NCBI GenBank assembly: GCA_026986725.1
Contig: JALSOA010000130.1
Location: forward strand, 1 to 64,000
Source: Acidobacteriota bacterium
GTDB taxonomy: Bacteria > Acidobacteriota > Holophagae > Thermotomaculales > Thermotomaculaceae
Length of the DNA stretch: 64,000 nt
Direction: 5' to 3'
The position numbers and the translations under genes are program-made. The first letter of the stretch is position 1; each line of letters starts with the position of its first letter. This document shows positions 15,499 through 24,541 of this stretch, piece by piece. The notes beneath the pieces were generated by a model. That model made no database searches, had not been told where the DNA came from, and saw nothing but the letters and a program-made list of their open reading frames with translations.

Positions 15499-16103
15499 GA
15501 GGTTATACGCCCTCGATAAAAAGGGTTATAGAGAATCTTCAAAAACTTCCGGGTATTGGAATAAAAACTGCTGAAAGGCTTGCTATATCCATGTTGAGAA
15601 AAAGAAAAAGAGATTCACTTGAAATCGCTCAAAGCATAATTGACATGGTTGAAAGGGTAAAATATTGTTCTTTGTGCAGGAATTTTTCCGAAGAAGAGAT
15701 CTGCCATATCTGTTCTTCGCCTTTGAGGGAGAGAAAAACCCTCTGTGTTGTTGAGCAACCTGAAGATTTTTTTGCAATAGAAAAGGTGGGTGAGTACAGG
15801 GGATTGTATTTTATTCTTCATGGAAGTATATCACCGATAGAGGGAATAGGGGCGGAGGATCTTGGGATTGATCTCCTTGTGAGAAGGGTGAAAAAGGAGG
15901 GTATAGAGGAGGTTATAATAGCAACTGACCCTGATGTTTCAGGGGAGGCAACAGCCATTTACATAGCAAGATTGCTTCAGGATACCGATGTTGTGGTTTC
16001 AAGAATTGCACTGGGGATACCGGCAGGGGGGCATATAGGGTACACGGATGAAATAACAATGTTGAAGGCCCTTGAGGGAAGAAGAAGGATAATCCTTGAA
16101 TAA
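15495..16103 (+). CDS. recR: Recombination mediator RecR
   Basis: 202 residues, the usual RecR length. It acts with RecF/RecO to load RecA at single-strand gaps. The order is helix-hairpin-helix LQKLPGIGIKTAERLA (about 14-29), a four-cysteine zinc finger (CSLC...CHIC, about 57-75), then a TOPRIM domain with CVVEQPEDFFAIE and ATDPDVSGEATA, and the C-terminal Walker-like ALGIPAGGHIGYTDE. Start is GTG at 15495, fused to the upstream stop. The glycolytic operon has its own promoter beginning within the last recR codons. Confident assignment. Confidence 0.95.
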   Translation: MRGYTPSIKRVIENLQKLPGIGIKTAERLAISMLRKRKRDSLEIAQSIIDMVERVKYCSLCRNFSEEEICHICSSPLRERKTLCVVEQPEDFFAIEKVGEYRGLYFILHGSISPIEGIGAEDLGIDLLVRRVKKEGIEEVIIATDPDVSGEATAIYIARLLQDTDVVVSRIALGIPAGGHIGYTDEITMLKALEGRRRIILE

Positions 16104-16125
16104 AGATTTTTTTTCCGTTTATAAT
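16096..16125 (+). promoter_or_regulatory. Promoter of the gap-pgk-tpiA-secG operon
   Basis: TTGAAT (16096-16101, in the end of recR), 18 nt spacer, perfect TATAAT (16120-16125). Predicted start about 16132, leaving a leader of about 34 nt with GAGAGG before the gap ATG at 16166. Confidence 0.6.
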
Positions 16126-16165
16126 TAAATGATAGTGAATTTTTACATAAAAAGAGAGGTGTGAT

Positions 16166-17173
16166 ATGGCAATTAAACTTGGGATTAACGGTTTTGGAAG
16201 GATTGGAAGATGTGTTTTCAGGGCTATCTATGCAGACATGGACTGTGGGATAGAGGTGGTTGCTATCAATGACCTTATGGACCCTTTCACCCTCGCTCAT
16301 CTTCTGAAACATGATTCCGTGCATGGAAGATTTGATGGAGAGGTTAAGGCTGTTGAGGATGGAATAATCGTTAATGGTAAAAAGATCACGGTAACTGCAA
16401 TCAGAGACCTTAATGCTTTAAACTGGGGAGATTTGGGAGTTGATGTTGTCCTTGAATCAACTGGAATATTCAGGGAGAAAAAGTACCTTGAAACACACCT
16501 TTTACGGGGTGCAAAAAAGGTTGTACTTTCAGCCCCTGCAAAAGGAGAGGGTGTACATACAGTCGTTCTTGGAGTAAATGAGGAAACACTTACCCCTGAC
16601 ATAAGGATGATTTCAAACGCATCGTGCACCACCAACTGTCTTGCCCCTGTGGTGAAGGTAATAGACGAAAACTTTAAGGTTAAAAGGGGATGGCTTACAA
16701 CTGTTCATTCATATACAAACGATCAGAGGATACTTGACCTTCCTCATAAGGATTTAAGAAGGGCCAGGGCTGCTGCAATGAGTATGATACCCACCACAAC
16801 AGGGGCTGCAAAGGCTGTGGGTCTTGTTCTTCCTCACCTCAAAGGCAAACTGGACGGTATTGCAGTCAGGGTTCCTACTCCCAATGTTTCCCTTGTTGAT
16901 GTGGTATTTGATGTTGAAAAGGAGACTTCAACTGAAGAGGTTAGAAAGGTTTTAAAAGAGGCTTCTCAGGGCAAATTAAAAGGGATACTTGCTTACTCTG
17001 AAGAGGAACTCGTATCCATTGATTACAATGGTACTCAGGCATCTTCCACTGTGGATGCTTCCTTTACGAAGGTGATTGACGGAACAATGATCAAAGTCCT
17101 TTCCTGGTACGACAATGAGATGGGGTACTCAACAAGGGTTAAAGACCTTATAAGGTACATGATGAGTCTGTGA
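16166..17173 (+). CDS. gap: Glyceraldehyde-3-phosphate dehydrogenase
   Basis: 335 residues. Oxidises and phosphorylates glyceraldehyde-3-phosphate to 1,3-bisphosphoglycerate. The NAD-binding Rossmann motif [14 protein letters not shown] is at residues 6-19. The catalytic Cys154 lies in [12 protein letters not shown], and the C-terminus has [13 protein letters not shown]. It is the first gene of gap-pgk-tpiA-secG, a common glycolytic cluster. Cofactor specificity (NAD versus NADP) cannot be set by eye. Cytoplasmic. SD GAGAGG with ATG at 16166. Confidence 0.96.
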   Translation: MAIKLGINGFGRIGRCVFRAIYADMDCGIEVVAINDLMDPFTLAHLLKHDSVHGRFDGEVKAVEDGIIVNGKKITVTAIRDLNALNWGDLGVDVVLESTGIFREKKYLETHLLRGAKKVVLSAPAKGEGVHTVVLGVNEETLTPDIRMISNASCTTNCLAPVVKVIDENFKVKRGWLTTVHSYTNDQRILDLPHKDLRRARAAAMSMIPTTTGAAKAVGLVLPHLKGKLDGIAVRVPTPNVSLVDVVFDVEKETSTEEVRKVLKEASQGKLKGILAYSEEELVSIDYNGTQASSTVDASFTKVIDGTMIKVLSWYDNEMGYSTRVKDLIRYMMSL

Positions 17174-17180
17174 GGAGAAA

Positions 17181-18371
17181 ATGGCAAAAGCAACCATAAA
17201 GGATCTTGAACTTAAAGGCAAAAGGGTGTTTATAAGGGTTGATTTCAATGTTCCTGTCAAAAATGGAGTTGTAACTGATGACAACAGAATAGTAAGTGCT
17301 CTTCCAACCATAAACTTTGCCCTCGAACACGGGGCAAGGGTGGTGCTCGCATCTCACAGGGGGAGGCCAGAGGGAAGAGGGTTTGAGGAAGAGTACTCGA
17401 TGAGACCAGTATATTTAAGGCTGAAAAAGGATTTTGGAGATAATATTTTTTACAGTGAAAAGGTTATCGGAGAGGAAGTTGTAACAAAAAGCAGAGAACT
17501 TAAAGAGGGTCAATTGCTTTTGATTGAGAATTTAAGGTTTGATAGGGGGGAGAAAAAGGGGGATGTTGAGTTTGCAAGAAAATTAAGGGAACTGTCTGAT
17601 CTTTATGTGAACGATGCCTTTGGCACATGCCATAGAAAAGACACATCTGTTTATGTTCTTCCCACCCTTTTTGAAAAACCAGTGGCAGGATTTTTGATTG
17701 AAAAAGAAGTTCATTACTTTGAAAATGTACTTTCAAACCCTGAGAGGCCTTATATCGCCATTTTGGGCGGTGCAAAGGTCTCAGATAAAATACCTGTGAT
17801 TGAAAACCTCCTGAATAAAGTTGACGCTATACTCATTGGTGGGGCAATGGCTTATACCTTTCTTAAAGCGAAAGGGGTTGACATAGGGAAGTCAATCCTT
17901 GAACTGGACATGATTGAACTCGCTGAAAGTTTGATGAAAAAGGCTGAAAAGAAAGGAGTTGATTTTATACTGCCTGTTGACCATGTTGTAACAGATAAGG
18001 TTGAAAACGGTACTGTTGAGATAAGCCTTGGAGAAAGCATAAAGGATGGTTTTTTGGGGGTTGACATTGGACCTGAAACCATTGTTAAGTTCAAAGAGAA
18101 GATAAAACAGAGCAAAACTGTGGTCTGGAATGGACCCATGGGTATTTTTGAGATTGAAGAATTCTCTGCGGGCACCTTTGCAATTGCTGGTGCCATTGCT
18201 GAATGTCAGTGCACCTCTGTTGTGGGTGGTGGAGATAGTGCGTCAGCTGTCAGAAAGGCTGGTGTACTTGATAAGATCTCCCATGTATCAACAGGTGGTG
18301 GTGCTTCACTTGAGTACCTTGCAGGTAAAAAATTGCCTGGAATAGAAGTGCTTGCAGAAAAGGAGAGTTAA
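17181..18371 (+). CDS. pgk: Phosphoglycerate kinase
   Basis: 396 residues, full length. Transfers phosphate from 1,3-bisphosphoglycerate to ADP in glycolysis. Visible signatures are [11 protein letters not shown] (about 20-30), the substrate-binding ASHRGRPEG, the NDAFGTCHR segment, and the C-terminal nucleotide-binding [15 protein letters not shown] and [11 protein letters not shown]. It starts 7 bp after gap with a GGAG site and ends 2 bp before tpiA, so it belongs to the same transcript. No fusion to triosephosphate isomerase is present; the two are separate here. Confidence 0.96.
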   Translation: MAKATIKDLELKGKRVFIRVDFNVPVKNGVVTDDNRIVSALPTINFALEHGARVVLASHRGRPEGRGFEEEYSMRPVYLRLKKDFGDNIFYSEKVIGEEVVTKSRELKEGQLLLIENLRFDRGEKKGDVEFARKLRELSDLYVNDAFGTCHRKDTSVYVLPTLFEKPVAGFLIEKEVHYFENVLSNPERPYIAILGGAKVSDKIPVIENLLNKVDAILIGGAMAYTFLKAKGVDIGKSILELDMIELAESLMKKAEKKGVDFILPVDHVVTDKVENGTVEISLGESIKDGFLGVDIGPETIVKFKEKIKQSKTVVWNGPMGIFEIEEFSAGTFAIAGAIAECQCTSVVGGGDSASAVRKAGVLDKISHVSTGGGASLEYLAGKKLPGIEVLAEKES

Positions 18372-18373
18372 CC

Positions 18374-19135
18374 ATGAGAAAATTGTTTATTGCTGGAAAC
18401 TGGAAGATGAATAAGGGGATAAAAGAAACGGGAATTTTTTTTAACAGGTTATTTGAATTGATAGATAATTACGACAGTATTGATGTTGCAATTGCCCCTC
18501 CTTTTACATCTTTACCTGAAGCGGTTAAGATGTGCAGAGAAAAAAAGGTTTTGATAGGAGCCCAGAATATGTACTTTGAGGAGGAAGGGGCTTTTACCGG
18601 AGAAATTTCTCCTCTATTTCTGAAAGAACTGAATGTTGATTTTGTTATTCTCGGACACAGTGAAAGAAGACACATCTTCAATGAAAGCAATGAGTTGATA
18701 TCAAAAAAAGTGAAGACTGCATTGAAGCATGACCTTACCCCTGTACTGTGTGTGGGAGAAACATTGAAAGAAAGGGAGGATGAAAAAACGGAGACTGTAT
18801 TAAAAGAGCAGATGGATTCGGCATTTAATGACATCAGCCCCGATGATGCGAAGAAGGTCATTATTGCGTATGAACCGGTGTGGGCAATAGGCACCGGGAA
18901 AACGGCAACCCCTGAAATTGCGGGTGATGCGCATTTTTTTATTCGCAAAAGAATAAAAGAGTTGTATAATTCCATAGTTGCCGAAGAGATACGGATTGTT
19001 TACGGAGGCAGCGTAAAGCCTGAGAATGCAAAGGCACTCCTTGATGTTAAGGATATAGACGGAGCATTGATAGGGGGTGCAAGCCTCAGTGCTGATTCGT
19101 TTGCAAAAATTATTAATATAGGTATGGAGGTATAA
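18374..19135 (+). CDS. tpiA: Triosephosphate isomerase
   Basis: 253 residues, typical bacterial length. Interconverts dihydroxyacetone phosphate and glyceraldehyde-3-phosphate. Catalytic residues are visible: Lys in GNWKMNKG (about 12), His95 in ILGHSERR and Glu167 in AYEPVWAIGTGK. The phosphate-gripping loop follows, and GGSV/GGASL phosphate-binding loops lie near the C-terminus. Third gene of the glycolytic operon; it is followed by secG after 2 bp, an arrangement seen in many bacteria. Confidence 0.96.
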   Translation: MRKLFIAGNWKMNKGIKETGIFFNRLFELIDNYDSIDVAIAPPFTSLPEAVKMCREKKVLIGAQNMYFEEEGAFTGEISPLFLKELNVDFVILGHSERRHIFNESNELISKKVKTALKHDLTPVLCVGETLKEREDEKTETVLKEQMDSAFNDISPDDAKKVIIAYEPVWAIGTGKTATPEIAGDAHFFIRKRIKELYNSIVAEEIRIVYGGSVKPENAKALLDVKDIDGALIGGASLSADSFAKIINIGMEV

Positions 19136-19137
19136 AG

Positions 19138-19677
19138 TTGTACACATTTGTGTTAGTTATCCATGTAATTGTGTCAATTCTGTTAATGATAGTTATCCTC
19201 TTGCAGGATGGCAGTGGAGGAGATGTGGTCTCTGCATTGGGAGGTGGAGGCGCTCAAAGCGTTTTTGGTGGCACAGGTGCAGCACCTTTTTTAACAAAGG
19301 CAACCGTGGTGTTGACAGTTATTTTTGCAGTCACCTCGCTCTCCCTCGCAGTCTTAAAGACCAGGGAAAGGAAATCAATTCTTCAATCAATAAACCCTTC
19401 GGTAACTGTTAACCAGCCTGTTGAGTTGAAAAAGAATGAAAAGGCAAAGCCCCCTGTATCTCAAAAGGGTAATGTTGAAGTGAAAAAGGACAAAATAAAA
19501 CAGAATGAGAAGAGTACCTCATCTGCTGCAGTTAAAGTTGATACCCAAAGCACGGATAGGGCGAGGAGTGTGGAAACAAAGGTAAAAGACGGCAAAGACA
19601 AAGTGAAATCTGAAAAGAAAGTGATTAAAGAAGAGAAAAATTCAAAAAAAGGGCAGAGTTCTAAAGAAAAAAAATAA
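19138..19677 (+). CDS. secG: SecG preprotein translocase subunit with long Lys-rich tail
   Basis: SecG assists the SecYEG channel. The TTG start at 19138 is supported by GGAGG at 19126-19130. The core (1 to about 80) has two membrane helices and the conserved cytoplasmic loop LLQDGSGGDVVSALGGGG...VFGGTGA. The typical family length is 75-115 residues; here an extra tail of about 95 residues is almost entirely Lys, Glu, Ser and Val and looks disordered. The tail may contact RNA or ribosomes, or may simply be low-complexity drift. Last gene of the glycolytic operon; the tRNA promoter starts immediately after. Confidence 0.88.
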   Translation: MYTFVLVIHVIVSILLMIVILLQDGSGGDVVSALGGGGAQSVFGGTGAAPFLTKATVVLTVIFAVTSLSLAVLKTRERKSILQSINPSVTVNQPVELKKNEKAKPPVSQKGNVEVKKDKIKQNEKSTSSAAVKVDTQSTDRARSVETKVKDGKDKVKSEKKVIKEEKNSKKGQSSKEKK

Positions 19678-19678
19678 C

Positions 19679-19707
19679 TTGAAATGTAAGGTCAATTAAG
19701 ATAAAAT
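19679..19707 (+). promoter_or_regulatory. Promoter of tRNA-Leu
   Basis: TTGAAA (19679-19684), 17 nt spacer, TAAAAT (19702-19707). Predicted start about 19714, 14 nt before the mature tRNA. Confidence 0.6.
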
Positions 19708-19727
19708 CTTTATCGCTTGATTTTAGT

Positions 19728-19814
19728 GCCCAGGTGGTGGAATTGGCAGACACGCCATCTTGAGGGGGTGGTGCTCTGTTGGGCGTGCGGGTTCGAATCC
19801 CGCCCTGGGCACCA
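19728..19814 (+). tRNA. tRNA-Leu (anticodon GAG), CCA encoded
   Basis: 87 nt cloverleaf with acceptor stem GCCCAGG/CCTGGGC, discriminator A and encoded CCA (19812-19814). Anticodon stem CCATC/GGTGG encloses the loop TTGAGGG, anticodon GAG at 19762-19764, reading CUC/CUU. A long variable arm (class II) and the T stem GCGGG/CCCGC with loop TTCGAAT are present. A T-rich run follows directly. Confidence 0.95.
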
Positions 19815-19840
19815 TTTTTTTATTTCCGTGGAGGAAATCC

Positions 19841-20302
19841 TTGTTAAAAAAGATAATCTCAGGTGCTCAGACAGGAGCGGACAGGGCTGCTATTGATGCT
19901 GCTATGGATGCTTCTTTTCCGTATGGTGGTTATATCCCTAAAGGAAGGATTGCTGAGGATGGGATAATACCTGAGAAGTATTCTAATCTAAAAGAGTTAC
20001 CCCGAAGGGATTACATTTCAAGAACGAGGAAAAATATTGAAGTCTCTGATGGAACTGTGGTTTTACATAGAGGGATTTACGGAAGAGGGACAGAGTACAC
20101 CATTGATTATGCTAAAAAAATTGGAAAACCAGTTCTTAACATAGACCTTTCAAAGGTTTCCATGGTGGAAGCGAGGGAAATATTACTTGAATTTATTGAA
20201 AGCAACAATGTTGAGGTACTGAATGTTGCCGGGCCCAGGCTATCCATTAGCCCTGAAATATACTCCCTGGTTTACCGTCTGCTTACCTCAATCCTGCTCT
20301 GA
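19841..20302 (+). CDS. Putative molybdenum carrier-like (YpsA/LOG-related Rossmann) protein
   Basis: 153 residues. The TTG at 19841 preceded by GGAGG (19830-19834) is chosen; the longer frame from 19760 would run through the tRNA. The N-terminus KIISGAQTGADRAAIDAAM and the central YGGYIPKGRIAEDG and GTEYTIDYAKKIGKPVL match the putative molybdenum carrier family, related to lysine-decarboxylase-like nucleotide-binding Rossmann folds. The biochemical activity is not established for the family; molybdenum cofactor or nucleotide binding has been proposed. Cytoplasmic. It lies 26 bp downstream of the tRNA and may be cotranscribed with it. Confidence 0.75.
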   Translation: MLKKIISGAQTGADRAAIDAAMDASFPYGGYIPKGRIAEDGIIPEKYSNLKELPRRDYISRTRKNIEVSDGTVVLHRGIYGRGTEYTIDYAKKIGKPVLNIDLSKVSMVEAREILLEFIESNNVEVLNVAGPRLSISPEIYSLVYRLLTSILL

Positions 20303-20313
20303 ATTTCTTTTTT

Positions 20314-20342
20314 TTGAAAAAAATGGTTAATCCTGATATGAT
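20314..20342 (+). promoter_or_regulatory. Promoter of the type II secretion operon
   Basis: TTGAAA (20314-20319), 17 nt spacer, TATGAT (20337-20342). Predicted start about 20349, leaving about 37 nt of leader before the gspE ATG at 20386, with TGGAG at 20377-20381. Confidence 0.6.
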
Positions 20343-20385
20343 TTTTAAGAACTATTGATAACAAAAAATCGTCATCTGGAGTGTT

Positions 20386-22059
20386 ATGAAAAAGATAGGA
20401 GAGATACTTGTTGATAAGGGCAAGGTTGAAAAAACCGACATAGATAGGGCTCTTATACTTCAAAAAGACAATGGACAGAAATTGGGGAAGATACTGTTGA
20501 GCCTTGGTTACATTACGGAGAAGGACCTTATTGAGGCACTCGTTGAGCAAACCGGCATAAAGGCTATACATGGAGATAATTTCCCGGAAATTGAGAAATT
20601 GAATAAAATAGAAGACCTCTCCATTGACTTTTTGATGGAGAAAGCCATATTGCCCTTAAAAAGGGATGAAACGGTACTTGAAGTAATAATGGCTGATCCA
20701 TTTGATTTTGAAACCATAGCATCTCTGGAAACGCTTTTAAATGTTGAGGTTATACCATATCTCGGTATTGAGTCTGAGATTATCGATGCTTTGAAGAAGG
20801 TTTACTTTCCAGAGCAGGCAATAGACGAGACTGCATCTCTCGGCGAGATAGACGAAGATAATATTGAGCAATTGAAAGACCTTGCCTCTGAGGCTCCGGT
20901 TATAAGGCTTGTTAATCAGATGATATCAAGGGCAGTTGAGATGAAGGCTTCAGATATTCATGTTGAGCCATTTGAGAAGGTTTTGAGGATAAGGTTTAGG
21001 ATTGACGGGGTTCTTCACGACATAGAAACCCCTCCCAGGGCCATTGCTCCTGCTGTTATCTCAAGAATAAAGATAATGTCAAAACTTGACATTGCTGAAA
21101 AGAGGATACCTCAGGATGGAAGGATAAATTTAAGGGTTCTTGGAAAAGAAATTGACCTCCGTGTATCCACAGTTCCAACACTTTACGGAGAAAGTGTTGT
21201 TATGAGGATACTTGATAAAGGAAGCATAAAACTCTTTGACCTTGGCAAACTGGGTTTTCCCCCTGACACATACAGACAATTTGAAAAACTCATAAAAAAG
21301 CCTCACGGGATAATACTTGTTACCGGACCTACTGGAAGTGGTAAAACAACCACTCTTTATGCAGTGTTAAACAGATTGAATTCCCCTGAAAAGAAGATCA
21401 TCACTGTGGAAGACCCTGTTGAGTATCAGCTTGATGGAGTTAATCAGATACATGTAAATCCAAATGTTGGATTGACCTTTGCTTCTGGATTGAGAACAAT
21501 ACTCAGGCAGGATCCTGACATAATACTCGTTGGTGAGATCAGGGACAGAGAAACTGCAGAAATTGCTATTCAGGCTTCCTTGACAGGTCACCTTGTTCTT
21601 TCAACCCTTCACACTAACGATGCATGTGGCGCTGTAACAAGACTGCTTGATATGGGTGTTGAGGATTACCTTATATCCTCCACATTAATAGGTGTTCTTG
21701 CCCAGAGGCTTGTAAGGGTTGTCTGTAAAAATTGTAGAAAAAAGGTAAGTTTTAAAAAAGAGCATTTGAGAGATTTTGGGATTGACCCTGACAGGCTTGG
21801 AGAATTTCCGGAGGTCTATTCTGCAATGGGATGTAAGGAATGTAACAACACGGGGTATATTGGTAGAATAGCCATTTTTGAATTGTTTTTAATAGATGAG
21901 AATGTTAGAAAGATGATACTTGAAAAACCTGATACACCAAAATTGAAGGCTTACGCCAGAAAAATGGGTATGAGAAACCTGAGAGAGGACGGTTTTTTAA
22001 AGGTTATTCAGGGAATAACCACCCCGGAAGAAGTATTGAGGGTTACCCAGGAAGAGTGA
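20386..22059 (+). CDS. gspE: Type II secretion ATPase GspE
   Basis: 557 residues. Cytoplasmic hexameric ATPase that powers pseudopilus assembly. The N-terminal MshEN/N1E domain is at about 1-130. The ATPase domain has Walker A GPTGSGKT at about 315-322, Asp box, Walker B IILVGEIRD at about 379-387 and His box LSTLHTNDA. The zinc-binding tetracysteine CKNC...CKEC begins near residue 446, which is typical of T2SS and type IV pilus GspE/PilB ATPases. Assignment to T2SS rests on the neighbours G to M and D. First gene of the operon; the gspF ATG follows 1 bp after its stop. Confidence 0.95.
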   Translation: MKKIGEILVDKGKVEKTDIDRALILQKDNGQKLGKILLSLGYITEKDLIEALVEQTGIKAIHGDNFPEIEKLNKIEDLSIDFLMEKAILPLKRDETVLEVIMADPFDFETIASLETLLNVEVIPYLGIESEIIDALKKVYFPEQAIDETASLGEIDEDNIEQLKDLASEAPVIRLVNQMISRAVEMKASDIHVEPFEKVLRIRFRIDGVLHDIETPPRAIAPAVISRIKIMSKLDIAEKRIPQDGRINLRVLGKEIDLRVSTVPTLYGESVVMRILDKGSIKLFDLGKLGFPPDTYRQFEKLIKKPHGIILVTGPTGSGKTTTLYAVLNRLNSPEKKIITVEDPVEYQLDGVNQIHVNPNVGLTFASGLRTILRQDPDIILVGEIRDRETAEIAIQASLTGHLVLSTLHTNDACGAVTRLLDMGVEDYLISSTLIGVLAQRLVRVVCKNCRKKVSFKKEHLRDFGIDPDRLGEFPEVYSAMGCKECNNTGYIGRIAIFELFLIDENVRKMILEKPDTPKLKAYARKMGMRNLREDGFLKVIQGITTPEEVLRVTQEE

Positions 22060-22060
22060 T

Positions 22061-23293
22061 ATGGCAAAATATTATTACAGGGCTTCAACGAAAACCGGTG
22101 AGGTAAAAGAGGGTGAAATAGATGCCTCATCAGTTGAAGATGCTAAAGTAAAAATCAGGAGCATGGGATTGATCCCCCTATCTATTTCAGATGGCCAATC
22201 CATATCTTCAGAAGGGATAAGAAGTCTTGATCTAAGATCCTATTTCAAAAGAAAAAAAAAGATAAAGTCTTCTGATATACTTCTTTTCACTGAGAAATTG
22301 TCAGTTCTTTTAAGGTCAGGCCTTCCGATTGATAGAAGTTTAAGTTTAATGGTTGAACTCTCTGAAACTGAGAGAATGAGGAGTATTGCTTCCACCCTTT
22401 TGAGAGATGTGAATTCGGGCAAATCCCTTGCGGAAGCAATGGAAAAATTCCCGGACTTCTTTTCAAAACTATATGTGAACATGATAAAAGCAGGTGAATC
22501 TGCAGGTGTGGTTGATGTTGTAATGGAGCAATTGCTTGAGTATTTAAGGCAAAAGGAGGAATTGAAATCCTATATTATTTCATCTTTGATTTACCCTGCT
22601 TTGCTTTTAACGGTTGGGATTCTAACTGTTGTAATACTCGTTGGGTATGTTTTACCGAAATTTCAGGAGATCTTTGAATCAATGGGGCAGGAACTGCCGG
22701 TTCCCACTCAGATTATGATGAATATCTCCCACTTTTTTATTGCATATAAATGGTTAATATTCGGTTTTTTTGTGGTTGTGTGGATGCTTTACAAAAGGTG
22801 GATTTCAACTGATAAAGGAAAAAGAAAAAGGGATGAGATACTCTTAAAGTTGCCTGTAATAAGAACCCTTGTGATTGAAGCTGAAACGGCAAGGCTTGCC
22901 TCAACTGCAGGAATACTTATAACAAGTGCTGTTCCACTTATTCAGGCATTGAACATAGTGAAGGAGATAATCTCAAATTCCATTATTAAGGATGCTTTTG
23001 AGCCTGTTATTAAAGGGGCAAAAAAGGGAGAGGGTGTGGCAGGCCCTATGAAGAAATCGGGGTTATTCCCTCCTCTTGCGGTTCACCTTATTCAGGTTGG
23101 AGAGGAATCTGGAACCCTTGGCAGTATGTTTTTGAAAGTGGGGGAGATATTTCAGGAAAGTATAAAGAAGTCAATAAAGGCTTTTGTTTCATTGTTTGAG
23201 CCGGCACTGATCCTTATTATGGGTGTTATAGTGGGTCTGATAGTCGGTTCAATGCTTATGGCCATTTTCTCAATAAATGAGGCACCTTTTTAA
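22061..23293 (+). CDS. gspF: Type II secretion inner-membrane platform protein GspF
   Basis: 410 residues. Two GspF domains (about 70-195 and 273-395), each followed by hydrophobic segments; membrane helices near 174-195, 223-243 and 375-400. Family landmarks include FTEKLSVLLRSGLPI and the second copy ARLASTAGILITSAVPLIQALN. It forms the platform contacted by GspE and GspL. The N-terminal 60 residues contain the AKYYYRASTKTGEVKEG start typical of GspF/PilC. Translation is closely coupled to gspE. Confidence 0.95.
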   Translation: MAKYYYRASTKTGEVKEGEIDASSVEDAKVKIRSMGLIPLSISDGQSISSEGIRSLDLRSYFKRKKKIKSSDILLFTEKLSVLLRSGLPIDRSLSLMVELSETERMRSIASTLLRDVNSGKSLAEAMEKFPDFFSKLYVNMIKAGESAGVVDVVMEQLLEYLRQKEELKSYIISSLIYPALLLTVGILTVVILVGYVLPKFQEIFESMGQELPVPTQIMMNISHFFIAYKWLIFGFFVVVWMLYKRWISTDKGKRKRDEILLKLPVIRTLVIEAETARLASTAGILITSAVPLIQALNIVKEIISNSIIKDAFEPVIKGAKKGEGVAGPMKKSGLFPPLAVHLIQVGEESGTLGSMFLKVGEIFQESIKKSIKAFVSLFEPALILIMGVIVGLIVGSMLMAIFSINEAPF

Positions 23294-23317
23294 TTTAAAT
23301 AAAGATTGGAGGTTTCT

Positions 23318-23740
23318 ATGAGAGGCAATAGAAAGGGTTTTACCCTTATTGAGTTGATGGTGGTAATGATAATAATTGCTCTCCTTGCGGGGTTTGTTGC
23401 TCCGAAGTTTTTTAAAAGGGTTGATGAGTCAAGGAGAACTGCTGCCAAAAATCAGATCTCTGCCTTTGAGAGTGCACTTGATATGTTTTACATTGATACC
23501 GGGAGGTATCCGACTACTGAAGAGGGTTTACAGGCGCTCGTTAAAAAACCTGAAAACATTAAAAACTGGAAGGGTCCTTACCTTAAAAAGGGAGTACCAA
23601 AGGATCCATGGGGTAACGATTATGTTTACAGGTGCCCCGGTCAGGATGGAAGGGATTACGACATAATAAGTTATGGTGCAGATGGTGCAGAGGGTGGCGA
23701 AGGGAACAATGCTGACATCACTTCATGGCAACAGGAATAA
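23318..23740 (+). CDS. gspG: Major pseudopilin GspG
   Basis: 140 residues, start at ATG 23318 after GGAGG (23308-23312). The prepilin leader MRGNRKG is followed by [18 protein letters not shown], with Glu5 present, for cleavage and N-methylation by a prepilin peptidase (not encoded here). The C-terminal half has the GspG signature [33 protein letters not shown] and the calcium-loop region [16 protein letters not shown]. It forms the body of the pseudopilus. Its end overlaps gspH by 32 bp. Confidence 0.95.
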   Translation: MRGNRKGFTLIELMVVMIIIALLAGFVAPKFFKRVDESRRTAAKNQISAFESALDMFYIDTGRYPTTEEGLQALVKKPENIKNWKGPYLKKGVPKDPWGNDYVYRCPGQDGRDYDIISYGADGAEGGEGNNADITSWQQE

Positions 23741-24131
23741 AGGGTTTACCCTGATTGAATTGATAGTTGTTCTTGCAATTATTGCTTTAATGAGTCTTAT
23801 TGTTTATCCATCATTTAAGAGGGGAATGGAATCTATTAAAGAACAGAAAGAAAAGGTGTATTTGGAGATGCTTTTTAAAAGGGCTTTGATAAATTCAAGG
23901 TTCAATGGTAAAGCGACCATTGTTTCCGTTAACGATAATGGAGCCCTTTTAATAGATGGTAAACAACCTGAAAAGCAGGTAAGCGGGATAAGGAGATTGG
24001 AGATAGACGGGAAGAAGGTGAAATCCATTGCCATAGTGCCAGTCTCTTTTTTTACAGCAGGTATTGTATTTGCTGATAAAGAATTTTCAATAGATCTTTA
24101 CACAGGAGAAACAGAGGTAAAGCGCAAATGA
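23709..24131 (+). CDS. gspH: Minor pseudopilin GspH
   Basis: 140 residues. The start at ATG 23709 within the end of gspG is preferred over GTG-like codons further upstream; it gives the leader [12 protein letters not shown] before [14 protein letters not shown]. The remaining part is beta-rich as in GspH. Minor pseudopilins cap or prime the pseudopilus. Its stop overlaps the gspI start (ATGA at 24128-24131). Assignment as H rests on position between G and I and on length. Confidence 0.85.
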   Translation: MLTSLHGNRNKGFTLIELIVVLAIIALMSLIVYPSFKRGMESIKEQKEKVYLEMLFKRALINSRFNGKATIVSVNDNGALLIDGKQPEKQVSGIRRLEIDGKKVKSIAIVPVSFFTAGIVFADKEFSIDLYTGETEVKRK

Positions 24132-24541
24132 AGAAGCAGAAAGGTTTTACCCTTGTTGAGGTAATGGTTGCTGTGGCCATTCTTGCAATTGCCTCTGTTG
24201 CTGTTTTGAGATACTTTTCTCAGGATATTTACGCATTAAAAAGGATTTCATCAACGACAGAGTACAGTTTCAATCTCAAATTCTACTTTACCGAGGCTAT
24301 AAGACGATATTCATTGCCAATAACTGCGAGGGAATACGAAGGAAGTGATCACATTGAATTCAGCGATGATGAGTTTATATACTCTTTTGATTTCCTGGAT
24401 GCAGACTTTGTTAATGAATACCCTGTGAAGGATCTGAGTGTTGCGGCAAAAAAAATAAGGATAACTGTTAAGAGAAAGTTATCAGGTGATGTGGTTTATC
24501 AGGGGGAAGGTTATCATCTATTTAAAAGAAGAAAACAATAG
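24128..24541 (+). CDS. gspI: Minor pseudopilin GspI
   Basis: 137 residues, leader MKKQKG then FTLVEVMVAVAILAIAS, with Glu5. Part of the GspI-J-K tip complex that primes pseudopilus assembly. Its C-terminus overlaps the gspJ start region by about 53 bp. The assignment is from order and the short V-E-V form of the transmembrane segment that is common in GspI. Confidence 0.85.
   Translation: MKKQKGFTLVEVMVAVAILAIASVAVLRYFSQDIYALKRISSTTEYSFNLKFYFTEAIRRYSLPITAREYEGSDHIEFSDDEFIYSFDFLDADFVNEYPVKDLSVAAKKIRITVKRKLSGDVVYQGEGYHLFKRRKQ

Noticed and set aside
19760-19841. Start of the molybdenum-carrier-like gene at 19760
   Set aside because: That frame runs through the anticodon and T arms of tRNA-Leu; the TTG at 19841 has a proper GGAGG.
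20303-20320. Possible terminator from the T-run and A-run before the T2SS operon
   Set aside because: No GC stem; the same bases are better explained as the -35 region of the gspE promoter.
23376-23666. Second ORF within gspG in another frame
   Set aside because: Basic, low-complexity shadow of gspG without RBS.
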